A stretch of DNA of 64,000 bases from Caldimonas mangrovi (GCF_023721835.1 NZ_JAMKFE010000010.1:157980-221979); one strand, 5' to 3'; positions 45,163 to 55,416 are shown, numbered from the stretch's first letter. The notes: generated from the letters alone by a model not told the origin. Made by a program: numbers and translations.

Positions 45163-46584
45163 ATGAAGCGCGACCAGGGCATGCAGGAGCACATGCAACA
45201 GATGCGACAGATGCACCAGCAGTTGCTGTGGGTGCACTTCACGGTGATGCTGCTGGGTGTCTGGTTGATCTGTTCTCCGTTCACGTTCGGCTCGCTGGAG
45301 CCGGCCAACTTCGGGCCCGGCGTCGAACGCGTCACGACGGATCGCATGCTCGCGCCGCCCGAACAGCGCGCGCAATGGCTGATGTGGAGCGACATCGCCA
45401 GCGGTGCGTTGCTGGTGCTGTTCGGCGGCCTGTCGCTGTTCTGGCGTTGGCGCGCAGCGCAATGGGGCACCTGCGGGGTGGGTGTCTGGCTGCTGTTCGC
45501 ACCACTGGTGTTCTGGGTTCCGGACGCCGCCACCTACGCCAACGAGACGGTCGTCGGCGCGCTCGCGATCGCGCTTTCGGTGCTGATTCCGATGATGCCC
45601 GGGATGAGCATGGAGTCCATGATGGCTGGGGAAGACATTCCCCCCGGGTGGGACTATTCGCCGTCGTCCTGGTCTCAGCGCCTGCCGATCGTAGCCCTGG
45701 CGCTCGTCGGCTTCTTCGTCGCGCGCTACCTCAGCGCCTACCAGCTTGGCCACATCGGCTCGGTGTGGGACCCGTTCTTCGGCGACGGCACCGAGCGCAT
45801 CATCACGTCCGACGTCTCGCGCGCATGGCCGGTCGCAGACGCCGGGCTCGGTGCGATCAGCTACATGCTCGAGGCCCTGTCGGGGTTGATGGGCGACCGC
45901 AGGCGCTGGCGCACGATGCCGTGGATGGTCGGGATGTTCGGCGTGCTGGTGATCCCGCTGGGCGGGGTCAGCATTTATTTCATCGTGATCCAGCCGATCG
46001 TCATCGGTACCTGGTGCACGCTGTGCCTCATCTCGGCCGCCGCCATGGTGATCATGCTGCCGTACTCGTTCGACGAGATCGCGGCGATGTTCCAGTTCAT
46101 GCTGCGTGCGCGGCGCGAAGGGCAGTCGATGTGGCGGGTGTTCTGGCGCGGCGGCAACTGCCGCGGCGCGCGCGCTTCGGGCGAGCCGCCGCTGGCCCTG
46201 GACGCCGAGCACGCCCGGCAGGCCTGGCGCCAGTTCGGCGCCCTTCCCAAGGGCCTGGCCGCCTGCACCGTGCTCGGCGTGTGGCTGATGTGCACGCGGC
46301 TGATCTTCGGCAGCGAAGAAGCCATGGCCGACAGCGACCACCTGGTCGGGGCGATGGTGATCGTGGTGTCGGTGTCGGCGTTCTCGGAGGTGGTGCGGCC
46401 GCTGCGAGCGCTCAATACTCTGCTCGGTGCGTGGCTGGTCGCCGCGCCGTGGCTGCTGCCGGGCGCCAACAGCGTGGCCGCGGCCGGCAGCGTCGCGGCC
46501 GGGCTGCTGCTGATCTTCCTCAGCATTCCTCGTGGGCCGGTGCGCCATCACTATGCGGGGTGGGACCGCTACCTCGTCTGGTGA
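45163..46584 (+). CDS. Membrane protein combining SPW-type repeats with a VKOR domain
   Basis: 473 residues, about ten membrane helices. N-terminal and C-terminal portions carry SPW-like helix pairs (LLGVWLICSPFTFG, GVWLLFAPLVFW; later GVWLMCTRLIFG, GAWLVAAPWLLPG). The middle (about 225-330) resembles vitamin K epoxide reductase, with redox motif C285-T-L-C288 in IVIGTWCTLCLISAAAM. The loop cysteine pair of full VKOR enzymes is not visible. VKOR homologues reoxidise DsbA-type proteins using quinone. The ATG at 45163 is chosen, though 45181 is possible. The GH15 gene follows 4 bases after the stop. Confidence 0.8.
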   Translation: MKRDQGMQEHMQQMRQMHQQLLWVHFTVMLLGVWLICSPFTFGSLEPANFGPGVERVTTDRMLAPPEQRAQWLMWSDIASGALLVLFGGLSLFWRWRAAQWGTCGVGVWLLFAPLVFWVPDAATYANETVVGALAIALSVLIPMMPGMSMESMMAGEDIPPGWDYSPSSWSQRLPIVALALVGFFVARYLSAYQLGHIGSVWDPFFGDGTERIITSDVSRAWPVADAGLGAISYMLEALSGLMGDRRRWRTMPWMVGMFGVLVIPLGGVSIYFIVIQPIVIGTWCTLCLISAAAMVIMLPYSFDEIAAMFQFMLRARREGQSMWRVFWRGGNCRGARASGEPPLALDAEHARQAWRQFGALPKGLAACTVLGVWLMCTRLIFGSEEAMADSDHLVGAMVIVVSVSAFSEVVRPLRALNTLLGAWLVAAPWLLPGANSVAAAGSVAAGLLLIFLSIPRGPVRHHYAGWDRYLVW

Positions 46585-46588
46585 GCCG

Positions 46589-48535
46589 ATGGACAGCTCG
46601 CGCCTCTCGGGTCGTTACCGTCCCATCGCCGACTACGCGCTGATCGGCGACGGTCATTGCACGGCGCTCGTGGCCCGCGACGGCTCGATCGACTGGTGTT
46701 GCATGCCGGCGATGGATGCCGACAGCTGCTTCGGACGGCTGCTCGACGCCCGGCTCGGGGGTCACTGCCAAATCAGCGTCGAAGGGCAGGACGTGCCGCC
46801 GCAACGCCGCTACGAGCCCGACACCATGGTGCTGACGACACGGTTCTCGGCGCCCGGGGGGCAGGCCGAGCTGCATGATTTCTTCCCAATGCTGGAGGCG
46901 TCGGGGCGCCGGGAGACGGGGCGGTTGGCACGCGTGGTCCGCTGCACGAGCGGCCAGGTGGACGTGCGCATCGAGATAGTGCCGCGTTTCGACTTCGGCG
47001 AGATCATCCCCGACATGCGCGAGCGCCGGCCCGGGCTCTATACCGCCTGCGGCAGCAACAAGGGGCTGCTGATCCAGTGCGACAGCAACCGGTTGAGGCT
47101 GACCGACGCGCGCGATGCACTGACAGGCTCGGTGCGGCTGCGCGAAGGCGAGAAGCTGCGGCTGTCGATACGTTTCGTGGCGCCCGAACAGCTGGAGCAG
47201 GCCGCCGACGTCGCTGGCGACGAGTGCGGACCGCTCGACGACGAACTGCGGCGAACGATGCAAAGCTGGCGGACCTGGGCCAGCAGCATGCTCGCGCCGT
47301 TTGCTCAGGACCCGCTCACGTCCCGGTCGGCCCTGGTGCTGAAGGCACTGACCTATGAACCGACCGGCGCGATGGTGGCCGCCGCCACCACCTCGCTGCC
47401 CGAATCCCCCGGCGGCGCGCGCAACTGGGACTACCGCTACAGCTGGGTGCGCGATTCGGTGCTTGCGGTGCGCGCGCTGCACGCGGTCGGCATCGAGCGC
47501 GAGGCCAACCGATTTCGCTCGTTCATCGAGCGCAGCGCCGCCGGCAGCGCGCAGCAGCTTCAGGTCATGTACGGCGTGGACGGCAAGCGGCGCCTGACCG
47601 AGGTGGTGCTCGACTGGCTGGAGGGCTACGAGGGCTCGCGCCCGGTGCGCATCGGCAACCGGGCGGCCCAGCAGATGCAGCTCGACGTGTACGGCACCTT
47701 GCTCGAGCTGGCCTGGATCTGGCACGACGAGAGCCGGCCGCTCGATCCCTGTTACTGGCGCTTCCTGGCCGACGCGGTCGACGCCGTATGCCTGCGCTGG
47801 CATGAACCCGATCATGGGATCTGGGAGTTCCGCGACCGATCGCGCCACTTCGTGCATTCGAAGGCGATGTGCTGGGTGGCGCTGGAACGCGGCTGCCAGT
47901 TGGCGCGCGAACATGGCTTCGACGCGCCGCTGGCGCACTGGCGCGACAACCGCGACGCCGTGCGCACCGAGATCGAGCAGCGCGGATACGACGCCCGTCG
48001 TGGAGTTTTCGTGCAGGCCTTCGACGAGCCGCACCTCGATGCAGCGGCGCTGCTGTTGCCGCCTTTCGGTTTCATCGCCTACGACGATCCCCGCATGCTG
48101 CGCACCGTGCAGGCGCTCATCGACGAGCTCGAACACGACGGTCTGCTGTTGCGCTACCGGTCGCCTGACGGCTTCGCCTCGCCCGAAGGGGTGTTCCTGC
48201 CGTGCACTTTCTGGCTGGTCCGCTGCCTCGCTCATCAGGGCAGGGTGGAGGACGCATGGCGCTACTACCGCCGCGCCACGTCCTGCGCCAACGACCTGGG
48301 CTTGTTCTCCGAGGAGTACGACGCGGTGCAGCACCGCATGCTCGGCAACTTTCCGCAGGTGCTGACGCACGTCTCGCAGATGACGGCCCTGCGGGCATTG
48401 GTGCGTGCCGCAGGTGACGCGCAAGGCGACGGCAAGCTGCGCAATGCCGGCGGCAAGCCGGCCGGCACGGCTACATCGAGCGCGCCAGCAGGACCGCCAG
48501 CACCACCAAGGCCAGGAGAAACAACGGCAGCATGA
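46589..48535 (+). CDS. GH15 glycoside hydrolase (glucoamylase/trehalase-like)
   Basis: 648 residues. The N-terminal beta-sandwich (YRPIADYALIGDGHCTALVARDGSIDWCCMP) is the trehalase-like region of bacterial GH15 proteins. The (alpha/alpha)6 barrel shows NWDYRYSWVRDSVLAVRALH, PDHGIWEFRDRSRHFVHSKAM (candidate general acid Glu) and ASPEGVFLPCTFWLV (candidate base Glu). GH15 members of this layout are glucoamylases or, in actinobacteria, trehalases; both fit a glucan/trehalose locus. No signal peptide, so it is cytoplasmic. Its 3' end overlaps the convergent SDR gene by 65 bases. Confidence 0.88.
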   Translation: MDSSRLSGRYRPIADYALIGDGHCTALVARDGSIDWCCMPAMDADSCFGRLLDARLGGHCQISVEGQDVPPQRRYEPDTMVLTTRFSAPGGQAELHDFFPMLEASGRRETGRLARVVRCTSGQVDVRIEIVPRFDFGEIIPDMRERRPGLYTACGSNKGLLIQCDSNRLRLTDARDALTGSVRLREGEKLRLSIRFVAPEQLEQAADVAGDECGPLDDELRRTMQSWRTWASSMLAPFAQDPLTSRSALVLKALTYEPTGAMVAAATTSLPESPGGARNWDYRYSWVRDSVLAVRALHAVGIEREANRFRSFIERSAAGSAQQLQVMYGVDGKRRLTEVVLDWLEGYEGSRPVRIGNRAAQQMQLDVYGTLLELAWIWHDESRPLDPCYWRFLADAVDAVCLRWHEPDHGIWEFRDRSRHFVHSKAMCWVALERGCQLAREHGFDAPLAHWRDNRDAVRTEIEQRGYDARRGVFVQAFDEPHLDAAALLLPPFGFIAYDDPRMLRTVQALIDELEHDGLLLRYRSPDGFASPEGVFLPCTFWLVRCLAHQGRVEDAWRYYRRATSCANDLGLFSEEYDAVQHRMLGNFPQVLTHVSQMTALRALVRAAGDAQGDGKLRNAGGKPAGTATSSAPAGPPAPPRPGETTAA

Positions 48536-49463
48536 CCCAGCGGTGCGTGTTGAGCCACCACTGCCAGCTGTTCGGCTTCGCCCGATCGTCGAAACGGCCG
48601 TGGGCGCCGTGATCGCCCGGCACCGGCGCGTACAGGTTGTCGCGACGCCCAGGCGGCAGCGGCCGGTCGGTGTGCTGCCCCGAGTAACCGGCTTGCGCCA
48701 GCTTGCGGTCGATGTAGCCGGGCAGGATCTTCTGCCCCAGCATCGCCTTCACCGCAGGAAATCCGACGGCCAGCTCGCGCCGCTGGTGCCGGCTGGCCCA
48801 GACGATGGCCTCGGCGGCCAGCTCGGGCTGGAAGATCGGCGGCACCGGCTGCGGCTGCTTGTCCAGCGTGGTGCGGCCCCAGTCGAACTGCGGCGTGTTG
48901 AAGGCCGACAGGTGCACCATGGTGAGCGTCACGTCGCTGCGGTCATGGATGAGTTCGGACCGCAGCGAATCGGTGAAACCGCGCAGCGCGGCCTTCGCGC
49001 CGCAATACGGAGCCTGCAACGGAATCGAGCGGTAGGCGAGCGCCGAGCCCACCTGCACGATCACGCCGCGATTGCGCGGCTTCATGTATCTCAGTGCGGC
49101 CAGCGTGCCCCAGACGGCGCCGAGATAGGTCACCTCGGTCGCCCGTCGGAAGTCCTCCGGCGAGATCTGGTCGCACGGCGCATAGATGGTCGCCATCGCG
49201 TTGTTGATCCATACGTCGATCGGCCCCCATTCGCGCTCGATGCGAGCCGCCGCCGCCTCGACCTGCGCTGCGTCGGCCACGTCCGTCGGTAGCACCAGGG
49301 CTTCGCCGCCGGCTTCCTCGACGTCGCGCCGCGCACCTTCGAGCCCGTCGAGCCCGCGGGCGAGCAGCCCGACACGGGCGCCGCGCTTCGCGAAAGCCAG
49401 GGCTGTCGCTCGACCGATGCCGGCCGACGCCCCTGTCACCACGACGATCGTTCGATGCTTCAT
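48471..49463 (-). CDS. Short-chain dehydrogenase with C-terminal membrane anchor
   Basis: 330 residues. Classical SDR: cofactor loop TGASAGIG at 10-17, NNA segment in VWINNAMATIYAP, active-site Ser in VQVGSALAYRS and YCGAK as Tyr-x-x-x-Lys. The last 25 residues (WVMLPLFLLALVVLAVLLARSM) form a membrane helix, so the enzyme is tail-anchored. Such SDRs are common in stress-induced clusters; substrate unknown. It overlaps the GH15 gene tail to tail, which is longer than usual for this window. Confidence 0.88.
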   Translation of the reverse strand: MKHRTIVVVTGASAGIGRATALAFAKRGARVGLLARGLDGLEGARRDVEEAGGEALVLPTDVADAAQVEAAAARIEREWGPIDVWINNAMATIYAPCDQISPEDFRRATEVTYLGAVWGTLAALRYMKPRNRGVIVQVGSALAYRSIPLQAPYCGAKAALRGFTDSLRSELIHDRSDVTLTMVHLSAFNTPQFDWGRTTLDKQPQPVPPIFQPELAAEAIVWASRHQRRELAVGFPAVKAMLGQKILPGYIDRKLAQAGYSGQHTDRPLPPGRRDNLYAPVPGDHGAHGRFDDRAKPNSWQWWLNTHRWVMLPLFLLALVVLAVLLARSM

Positions 49464-49582
49464 CCTTGCAACTGCAGGCGGGCCACGACCGGACGTAGAG
49501 CAAACCGCGCGCCCGGCACCTTGCGCGGTCGGTCGCTGCGATCAAGCGGGCGCGGCGTCCCGCAGGGACGGTGGCAGCCGGC

Positions 49583-50833
49583 TCAAGCCGCCACGCGAAC
49601 GCTTGCGATGACAAAACGATCGCGCGGCAGTGCCGGTAGACGTTTCATGTCGAGCAGCAGGTCCTGCAGCGGTACCTCGTAGTTGAGGCGCGTCGAGAAG
49701 AAGACGGCCGCCACCTTCATCAACTCGACCGCAATGCCTTCGCCCGGACAACGGTGGTGCTTGTGCGGCTCGGCGCCGCCCTGCGGGACGAATTCGAACG
49801 GCGTCGGGGTGCGCTCGCGGAAACGAGCGGGCTCGAACGCCAGCGGGTCGCGCCAGGCACGGGAGTCGTGGTTCGTGCCGTACAGGTCGAGCATCACGCG
49901 GCGGCCCGCAGGGAAGGGGTAGCCGCGCCATTCGAAATCCTCGCGCACGCGCGCCACGACGGCGGGAAAGAACGGGTAGTGGCGCCGAACCTCCTGCACG
50001 AAGCAGTCGGCATAGCCGGCTTCGCGTTGCTGCAGCGCCAGCCTGCATTCGGGGTGCAGGTGCAGGGCATGCGCGACGAAGACAATGAACACCGACACGG
50101 CCAGCGTCGGCCGCAGCACGTTGAGCAGCTCGACGGCCGCGACCCGAGGCGGCAGCCACTGCTCGTTCTCGTCCCGATGCAGCGCGACCGCTTCGAGCGG
50201 GCTGCCCGGCGGCGCCGACAACCGCCCGGCGCGCAGCGCCTCGACGAGCGCGACCGCCCATGCCTCGCTGCGCTTGCGCGCCGCGCGCGCCCGGAAGTGG
50301 CCCAGGCCCGGCGCGGCGGCCTGGTCGAACAATGCGACCAGATCCGTGGTGCGCAAGGAGACTTCCGAGGTCTCGAGCGGCACGCCCGCCCAGCCGCACA
50401 CCGCCTGCGTCAGCGGCTCGTGCAACGCGTCGTACAGCACCACCTGCGGCTGCCGGCTCCATTGCCGCGCCGCTGTCTGCAGTTCGTCTTCGAAGCGACG
50501 TGCCAGCGCGTCGACCTGTGCGGCCGTCACCAGCGACATGAACATCGCCTTGCGGTGGCGGTGCGCATCACCGTCCAGGCCTTGCACGCCCCCTTGGCCG
50601 AACAGCGTGGCGCGCAGCGGCTCGGGCGCGGCGCCTGTGCGCTGGAAACGGCTGCGGTCGTAGAACAGGGCGGCGGCGTTCGGGCCGGTCATGCAGATCG
50701 TGCGACGCAACAGCAGGCGCGCCTCGAACAGGTCGGTGCCGAACTCGACACATCGGCGGCCGATGTAGCCATAAGGGTCGGCAAGCAGTGCAAGGCTGCT
50801 GTCGGGTCGGGAATCATGAGGAATTCGTGGCAC
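49583..50833 (-). CDS. CYP152-type cytochrome P450, fatty-acid peroxygenase family
   Basis: 416 residues, typical CYP152 length. The heme Cys is C362 in HHRCPGEGI, preceded by FVPQGG. Instead of the acid-alcohol pair of ordinary P450s, the I-helix has R241-P242 (NVLRPTLAVSVFIVF), the Arg-Pro of P450 BS-beta, SP-alpha and OleT, where Arg binds the fatty-acid carboxylate. These enzymes use H2O2 directly to hydroxylate or decarboxylate fatty acids, which fits the lack of ferredoxin genes here. GTG start. Stands on the minus strand next to an unrecognised small gene. Confidence 0.88.
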   Translation of the reverse strand: MPRIPHDSRPDSSLALLADPYGYIGRRCVEFGTDLFEARLLLRRTICMTGPNAAALFYDRSRFQRTGAAPEPLRATLFGQGGVQGLDGDAHRHRKAMFMSLVTAAQVDALARRFEDELQTAARQWSRQPQVVLYDALHEPLTQAVCGWAGVPLETSEVSLRTTDLVALFDQAAAPGLGHFRARAARKRSEAWAVALVEALRAGRLSAPPGSPLEAVALHRDENEQWLPPRVAAVELLNVLRPTLAVSVFIVFVAHALHLHPECRLALQQREAGYADCFVQEVRRHYPFFPAVVARVREDFEWRGYPFPAGRRVMLDLYGTNHDSRAWRDPLAFEPARFRERTPTPFEFVPQGGAEPHKHHRCPGEGIAVELMKVAAVFFSTRLNYEVPLQDLLLDMKRLPALPRDRFVIASVRVAA

Positions 50834-50896
50834 CGGCGGCTCCCTGGCGGGCTGTCGGCCCGTGAAGTCCGCTTTGCAACCATCATGCCGTGCGCT

Positions 50897-51259
50897 TCAG
50901 TCCTGCTCTTCGGCCGTGATGTTCAGCCTGATGCGGACGGCTCCACGGACCGAGCCTATCGCCGAGATGCGCAGCGGCACGCCGACCGGCACGCTGCGGC
51001 GAAAGCTGACGTCGAGCGAGTCCTGGCCGCCGGCGTGCGTGGGCACTTCGCGAGACCACTGCTGGCGCCCGTCGACCAGCACGCGCAACCCGTGGAAGGC
51101 CTCGTCGCCGCCACGATGCGAGACGACAAAAGTACAGGAGACCTCGAACAGGCGGTCACCCGACGCGTCGGCCGGGATGTCGAGGTGGGCGACGTCGCCG
51201 TTGCCGGCGTCGGCCACCCAGTGCTCCAGGGGGCGGGGGATTCTTGTCGTGGACGGCAT
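50897..51259 (-). CDS. Unrecognised small protein, probably all-beta
   Basis: 120 residues from the ATG at 51259 (MPSTTRIPRPLEHWVADAGN); an ATG at 51289 is also possible. Alternating hydrophobic strands (LFEVSCTFVVSHRGG, GLRVLVDGRQQWSREV, DSLDVSFRRSVPVGVPLRISAIG, AVRIRLNI) suggest a beta-sandwich, reminiscent of carbohydrate-binding or C2-like folds but with no family signature I recognise. No signal peptide. It is divergent from glgB and 63 bases upstream of the P450 gene on the same strand, so it could be co-transcribed with it. Confidence 0.55.
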   Translation of the reverse strand: MPSTTRIPRPLEHWVADAGNGDVAHLDIPADASGDRLFEVSCTFVVSHRGGDEAFHGLRVLVDGRQQWSREVPTHAGGQDSLDVSFRRSVPVGVPLRISAIGSVRGAVRIRLNITAEEQD

Positions 51260-51440
51260 GGTCTGTCGATGACGCGCAAAGCCGGACATCCTAAGGTCAG
51301 GCCGCAATCCCCGTGCCGCGTGCCGGTACCGCGGGCACAAGGTTTGCCGCAGCCCTTGGCGTCTTGCGCGCTGCGCCGGGGTCGCCCAAGCGGCTCGCGG
51401 CGTCGTGCGTCCCACCGGAACCACAACGCAAGGAATGCCG

Positions 51441-53375
51441 ATGGAGCAGCAAAGCGTGCAGGTCGGGCCACCGGGCCGCGAGGCCGGCCACCCGGCGGTG
51501 CTGACCGAACACGATGTCTATCTCTTCCGGGAGGGCACCCACACTCGTCTGCACGACAAGCTGGGCTGCCACCCGGAGCCCAGCGCGGGCGCCCGTTTCG
51601 CCGTCTGGGCCCCGAACGCCACGTCGGTTTCCGTCGTCGGCGAGTGGAACGGGTGGAACCCGCAGGCAGAGCCCCTGAGCCCGCGGCCGGACGGCAGCGG
51701 TGTCTGGGAAGGTCGCTCGTCCACGGCTCAGCGCGGTCACACCTACAAATACCGCATCCACGGCCGCGGCGGCTACGTGGTCGACAAGGCCGACCCGTTC
51801 GGCGTGTATGCCGAGGTGCCGCCGGCCACCGGCTCGCGCGTATGGAGCCTCGAATACGAATGGCACGACGAGGGCTGGATGCGTGAGCGGGCCCGGCACA
51901 ACGCGCTGGACGCCCCGATCTCGATCTACGAGTTCCATGCCGGCTCGTGGCGGCGCGCCAACGGCCAATACCTCGGCTATCGAGAACTGGCCCATGCGCT
52001 CGCAAGCTACGTGAAGGAAATGGGGTTCACGCATGTGGAACTTCTGCCGGTCACCGAGCACCCGTTCTACGGCTCGTGGGGCTACCAGACCACTGGCTAC
52101 TTCGCCCCCACCTCGCGCTACGGCACGCCGCAAGACTTCATGTATTTCGTCGATCACCTGCACCAGCAGGGCATCGGCGTGCTGCTCGACTGGGTGCCGT
52201 CGCACTTTCCGACCGACGAGCACGGGCTGCAGTACTTCGACGGCACGCACCTGTTCGAACATGCGGATCCGCGCCAGGGTTTCCACCCCGACTGGAACTC
52301 GAGCATCTTCAACTACGGCCGCCACGAAGTGCGCAGCTTCCTGCTGTCGTCGGCGCTCTACTGGCTGGAGCACTACCACCTCGACGGCCTGCGGGTCGAC
52401 GCGGTGGCGTCGATGCTCTACCTCGACTACGGTCGCAAGCACGGCGAGTGGATTCCCAACGTGCACGGCGGCAAGGAGAACCTGGAGGCGATCGACCTGC
52501 TGCGCGAGCTGAACCGCGCGGTGTACCGCGAGCACCCCGATGTGATGACCGTGGCCGAGGAGTCCACCGCATGGCCGATGGTCTCGCGGCCGACCTACCT
52601 GGGTGGCCTGGGCTTCGGCATGAAGTGGAACATGGGCTGGATGCACGACACGCTGGCCTTCATGAAAGAAGACCCGATCCATCGCAAGTACCACCTCGGC
52701 CGGCTGACCTTCTCGCTGGTCTACGCCTTCAACGAAAACTTCGTGCTGGCGTTGTCGCACGACGAGGTCGTGCACGGCAAGGGCTCGCTGGTCGGCAAGA
52801 TGCCCGGCGACAGCTGGCGCCAGTTCGCCAACCTGCGGGCGCTGTACGGCTACATGTGGGCCCACCCGGGCAAGAAGCTGCTGTTCATGGGCTGCGAATT
52901 CGGCCAGCGCCGCGAATGGGCGCACGAAGGCGAACTCGAATGGCATGTCAGTGCGATGCCCGAGAACGCCGGGTTGCAGCGTTTCGTGCAGCAGCTCAAC
53001 CGGGTGTATCGCGAGCAGCCCGCACTGCACGAGGTCGATTTCTCGCACGAAGGTTTCGAGTGGATCGAGGGCAACGATGCCGAGTTCACGGTGCTGGCCT
53101 TCCTGCGCAAGGGCAAGGCCGCCGGTGCGCCGGCGCTGCTGGTGGTGTGCAACCTGACGCCCGAGCCGCAGCCCAACTATGTGCTAGGCGTGCCGGCCCT
53201 CGGGCATTGGCGCGAGATCCTGAACAGCGATGCGCGCGAGTTCGGCGGTGCGGGCTGGGGCAACCTGGGCGGCGTCGAGGCGGTGCCGCTGCCTTCGCAC
53301 GGGCGGCCGCAGTCGGTGAGCCTGACCTTGCCTCCCTTGTCCACCATCGTCCTGAGGCACGAAGCCCATGCTTGA
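51441..53375 (+). CDS. glgB: 1,4-alpha-glucan branching enzyme
   Basis: 644 residues. CBM48 ([23 protein letters not shown]) then a GH13 barrel with nucleophile D320 ([15 protein letters not shown]), acid E373 ([10 protein letters not shown]) and D441 ([17 protein letters not shown]). Makes alpha-1,6 branches. AAGGA at 51430-51434 gives 6-base spacing to the ATG at 51441 and none to that at 51435, so 51441 is preferred. First gene of the plus-strand glgB-glgE-treS/mak unit; its stop overlaps glgE by 8 bases. It branches both GlgA and GlgE products. Confidence 0.96.
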   Translation: MEQQSVQVGPPGREAGHPAVLTEHDVYLFREGTHTRLHDKLGCHPEPSAGARFAVWAPNATSVSVVGEWNGWNPQAEPLSPRPDGSGVWEGRSSTAQRGHTYKYRIHGRGGYVVDKADPFGVYAEVPPATGSRVWSLEYEWHDEGWMRERARHNALDAPISIYEFHAGSWRRANGQYLGYRELAHALASYVKEMGFTHVELLPVTEHPFYGSWGYQTTGYFAPTSRYGTPQDFMYFVDHLHQQGIGVLLDWVPSHFPTDEHGLQYFDGTHLFEHADPRQGFHPDWNSSIFNYGRHEVRSFLLSSALYWLEHYHLDGLRVDAVASMLYLDYGRKHGEWIPNVHGGKENLEAIDLLRELNRAVYREHPDVMTVAEESTAWPMVSRPTYLGGLGFGMKWNMGWMHDTLAFMKEDPIHRKYHLGRLTFSLVYAFNENFVLALSHDEVVHGKGSLVGKMPGDSWRQFANLRALYGYMWAHPGKKLLFMGCEFGQRREWAHEGELEWHVSAMPENAGLQRFVQQLNRVYREQPALHEVDFSHEGFEWIEGNDAEFTVLAFLRKGKAAGAPALLVVCNLTPEPQPNYVLGVPALGHWREILNSDAREFGGAGWGNLGGVEAVPLPSHGRPQSVSLTLPPLSTIVLRHEAHA

Positions 53376-55410
53376 AACACGAGCCAGCAAGAACGACGGC
53401 CCCGCGCGGCCCGACGGCCGCAGCCGCGCGGTGATCGATGCAGTCAGACCGGTCGTCGACGGCGGCCGTTTCGCGGTGAAGCGGGTGGCCGGCGAGCCGA
53501 TGCGTGTCGAGGCCCATTGCTTCACCGACGGACACGACATGCTGCGGGTGCTGCTGCACTGGCGTGCCGAGGCGGACACCGGGTGGCACGAGGTCGAAAT
53601 GAAGCTCGACGTCAATGACGAGTGGCACGCCTGCTTCACGCCGCCGGCGCCGGGACGCTACTACTACACGGTGAGCGCGTGGGTCGACCCTCTTCATTCC
53701 TGGCACCACGAGCTGGAGCGCCGGGTCGAGCCGGAAGACATCCGAGTTGCCGCGCTGGTGGGGGCGGTGATGCTGGAAGACGCCGCCGCACGCGCCAAGG
53801 GTGCCGACCACACCAGCCTGAAGGACTGGGCGGCTCGCCTGCGACGCGGAGCCGGTGAGATCCGCCAGCCGTCGGACGCCGACGCGCTGAAGGCGCTCGC
53901 GCTCGACCCGCTGCTGGCCGAACTGGCCGACCGCTACCCCGACCGCTCGCTCGCCGTGACGCATGCGGTAGAGTTGCCGCTGGTCGCCGACCGCGAGCGT
54001 GCCCGCTTCAGCAGCTGGTACGAGCTCTTTCCACGCTCGGCGGCGCCCGAGCCGGGCCGCCACGGCACCTTCCGAGACGTCGAGGCGCGGCTGCCGTATG
54101 TGGCGGAGCTCGGCTTCGACGTGCTGTACTTTCCGCCCATCCATCCCGTCGGCCGCGTCAAGCGCAAGGGCAAGAACAACGCACTGACCGCCGAGACCGA
54201 CGACGTCGGCAGCCCATGGGCGATCGGCGCGGCCGAGGGCGGCCACAAGGCCATACACCCGGCGCTCGGCACCCTTGAGGATTTCCGGCGGTTGGTTGCC
54301 AAGGCGCAGACGCTGGGCATCGAGATCGCGCTCGACATCGCGTTCCAGTGCGCGCCGGACCATCCCTATGTGAAGGAACACCCCCAGTGGTTCCGCTGGC
54401 GCCCCGACGGCACCGTGCAGTACGCCGAGAACCCGCCCAAGAAGTACCAGGACATCTACCCGTTCAACTTCGAGACCGAGGACTGGAAGGCGCTGTGGGT
54501 GGAGCTGAAGAGCGTGTTCGAATACTGGGTCGCGCAGGGGGTGAAGATCTTTCGGGTCGACAACCCGCACACCAAGTCGTTTGCGTTCTGGGAGTGGTGC
54601 ATCGACGCGCTCAAGCGCGATCACCCGGAACTGATCTTCCTGTCCGAGGCGTTCACCCGGCCCAAGGTGATGCACCGGCTTGCGAAGCTGGGCTACAGCC
54701 AGTCCTACACCTACTTCACGTGGCGCAACAACCGGCAGGAGCTGACCGACTACTTCACCGAGTTGTCGCAGGGCCCGGGACGTGAGTACTTCCGGCCCAA
54801 CGCCTGGCCCAACACGCCCGACATCCTGCACGAGACGTTGCAGTCGGGCATGCGATCGACCTTCATGGCGCGGCTGGTGCTGGCCGCGACGCTGAGCGCC
54901 AACTACGGGATTTACGGGCCGGCCTACGAGCTGATGGAAAGCGCGCCGCGCCACCCCGGCAGCGAGGAATACCTCAACTCCGAAAAGTACCAGTTACGGC
55001 ACTGGGACCTCGAGCGCGGGGACAGCCTGAGGCACTTCGTCGCGCTGCTCAACCGCATCCGGCACGAGAACCGCGCGTTGCAGTCCGATGGAAGCCTGCG
55101 CTTCTTCCCGACCGACAACGACCAGCTGATCGCCTATGCGAAGCGCACGCCAGAAGCGGACAACGTGATCCTCGTGATCGTCAGCCTCGATCCCCACCAC
55201 CCGCAGTCGGGCTGGCTCGACATCGAGCCGCGCGTGCTTGGCATCGAAACGGACAAGCCCTATCAGGTACACGACTTGCTCAGCAATCAACGCTTCGTGT
55301 GGCAAGGCACCCGCAACTTCATCCTCCTGGATCCCAACCACACGCCGGCACATGTTTTCCGGCTGCGGCGCCGGGTGCGCAGCGAGCAGGACTTCGACTA
55401 CTTCCTGTGA
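53368..55410 (+). CDS. glgE: Maltose-1-phosphate maltosyltransferase GlgE
   Basis: 680 residues. N-terminal helical/beta modules, then the GlgE-type GH13_3 core: [44 protein letters not shown], nucleophile D398 ([16 protein letters not shown]), acid/base E427 ([12 protein letters not shown]) and D485 (NTPDILHE), close to the Streptomyces numbering. It extends alpha-1,4-glucan with maltose units from maltose-1-phosphate, which the next gene's maltokinase domain makes. Overlaps glgB and lies 6 bases before treS-mak, so the pathway is one transcript. Confidence 0.96.
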   Translation: MLETRASKNDGPARPDGRSRAVIDAVRPVVDGGRFAVKRVAGEPMRVEAHCFTDGHDMLRVLLHWRAEADTGWHEVEMKLDVNDEWHACFTPPAPGRYYYTVSAWVDPLHSWHHELERRVEPEDIRVAALVGAVMLEDAAARAKGADHTSLKDWAARLRRGAGEIRQPSDADALKALALDPLLAELADRYPDRSLAVTHAVELPLVADRERARFSSWYELFPRSAAPEPGRHGTFRDVEARLPYVAELGFDVLYFPPIHPVGRVKRKGKNNALTAETDDVGSPWAIGAAEGGHKAIHPALGTLEDFRRLVAKAQTLGIEIALDIAFQCAPDHPYVKEHPQWFRWRPDGTVQYAENPPKKYQDIYPFNFETEDWKALWVELKSVFEYWVAQGVKIFRVDNPHTKSFAFWEWCIDALKRDHPELIFLSEAFTRPKVMHRLAKLGYSQSYTYFTWRNNRQELTDYFTELSQGPGREYFRPNAWPNTPDILHETLQSGMRSTFMARLVLAATLSANYGIYGPAYELMESAPRHPGSEEYLNSEKYQLRHWDLERGDSLRHFVALLNRIRHENRALQSDGSLRFFPTDNDQLIAYAKRTPEADNVILVIVSLDPHHPQSGWLDIEPRVLGIETDKPYQVHDLLSNQRFVWQGTRNFILLDPNHTPAHVFRLRRRVRSEQDFDYFL

Positions 55411-55416
55411 GGCGCC

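Noticed and set aside
44317..46551. A 744-codon open frame antisense to the SPW-VKOR gene and overlapping the PRC-barrel gene
   Set aside because: The translation is compositionally odd and motif-free, while the overlapping frames encode recognisable domains.
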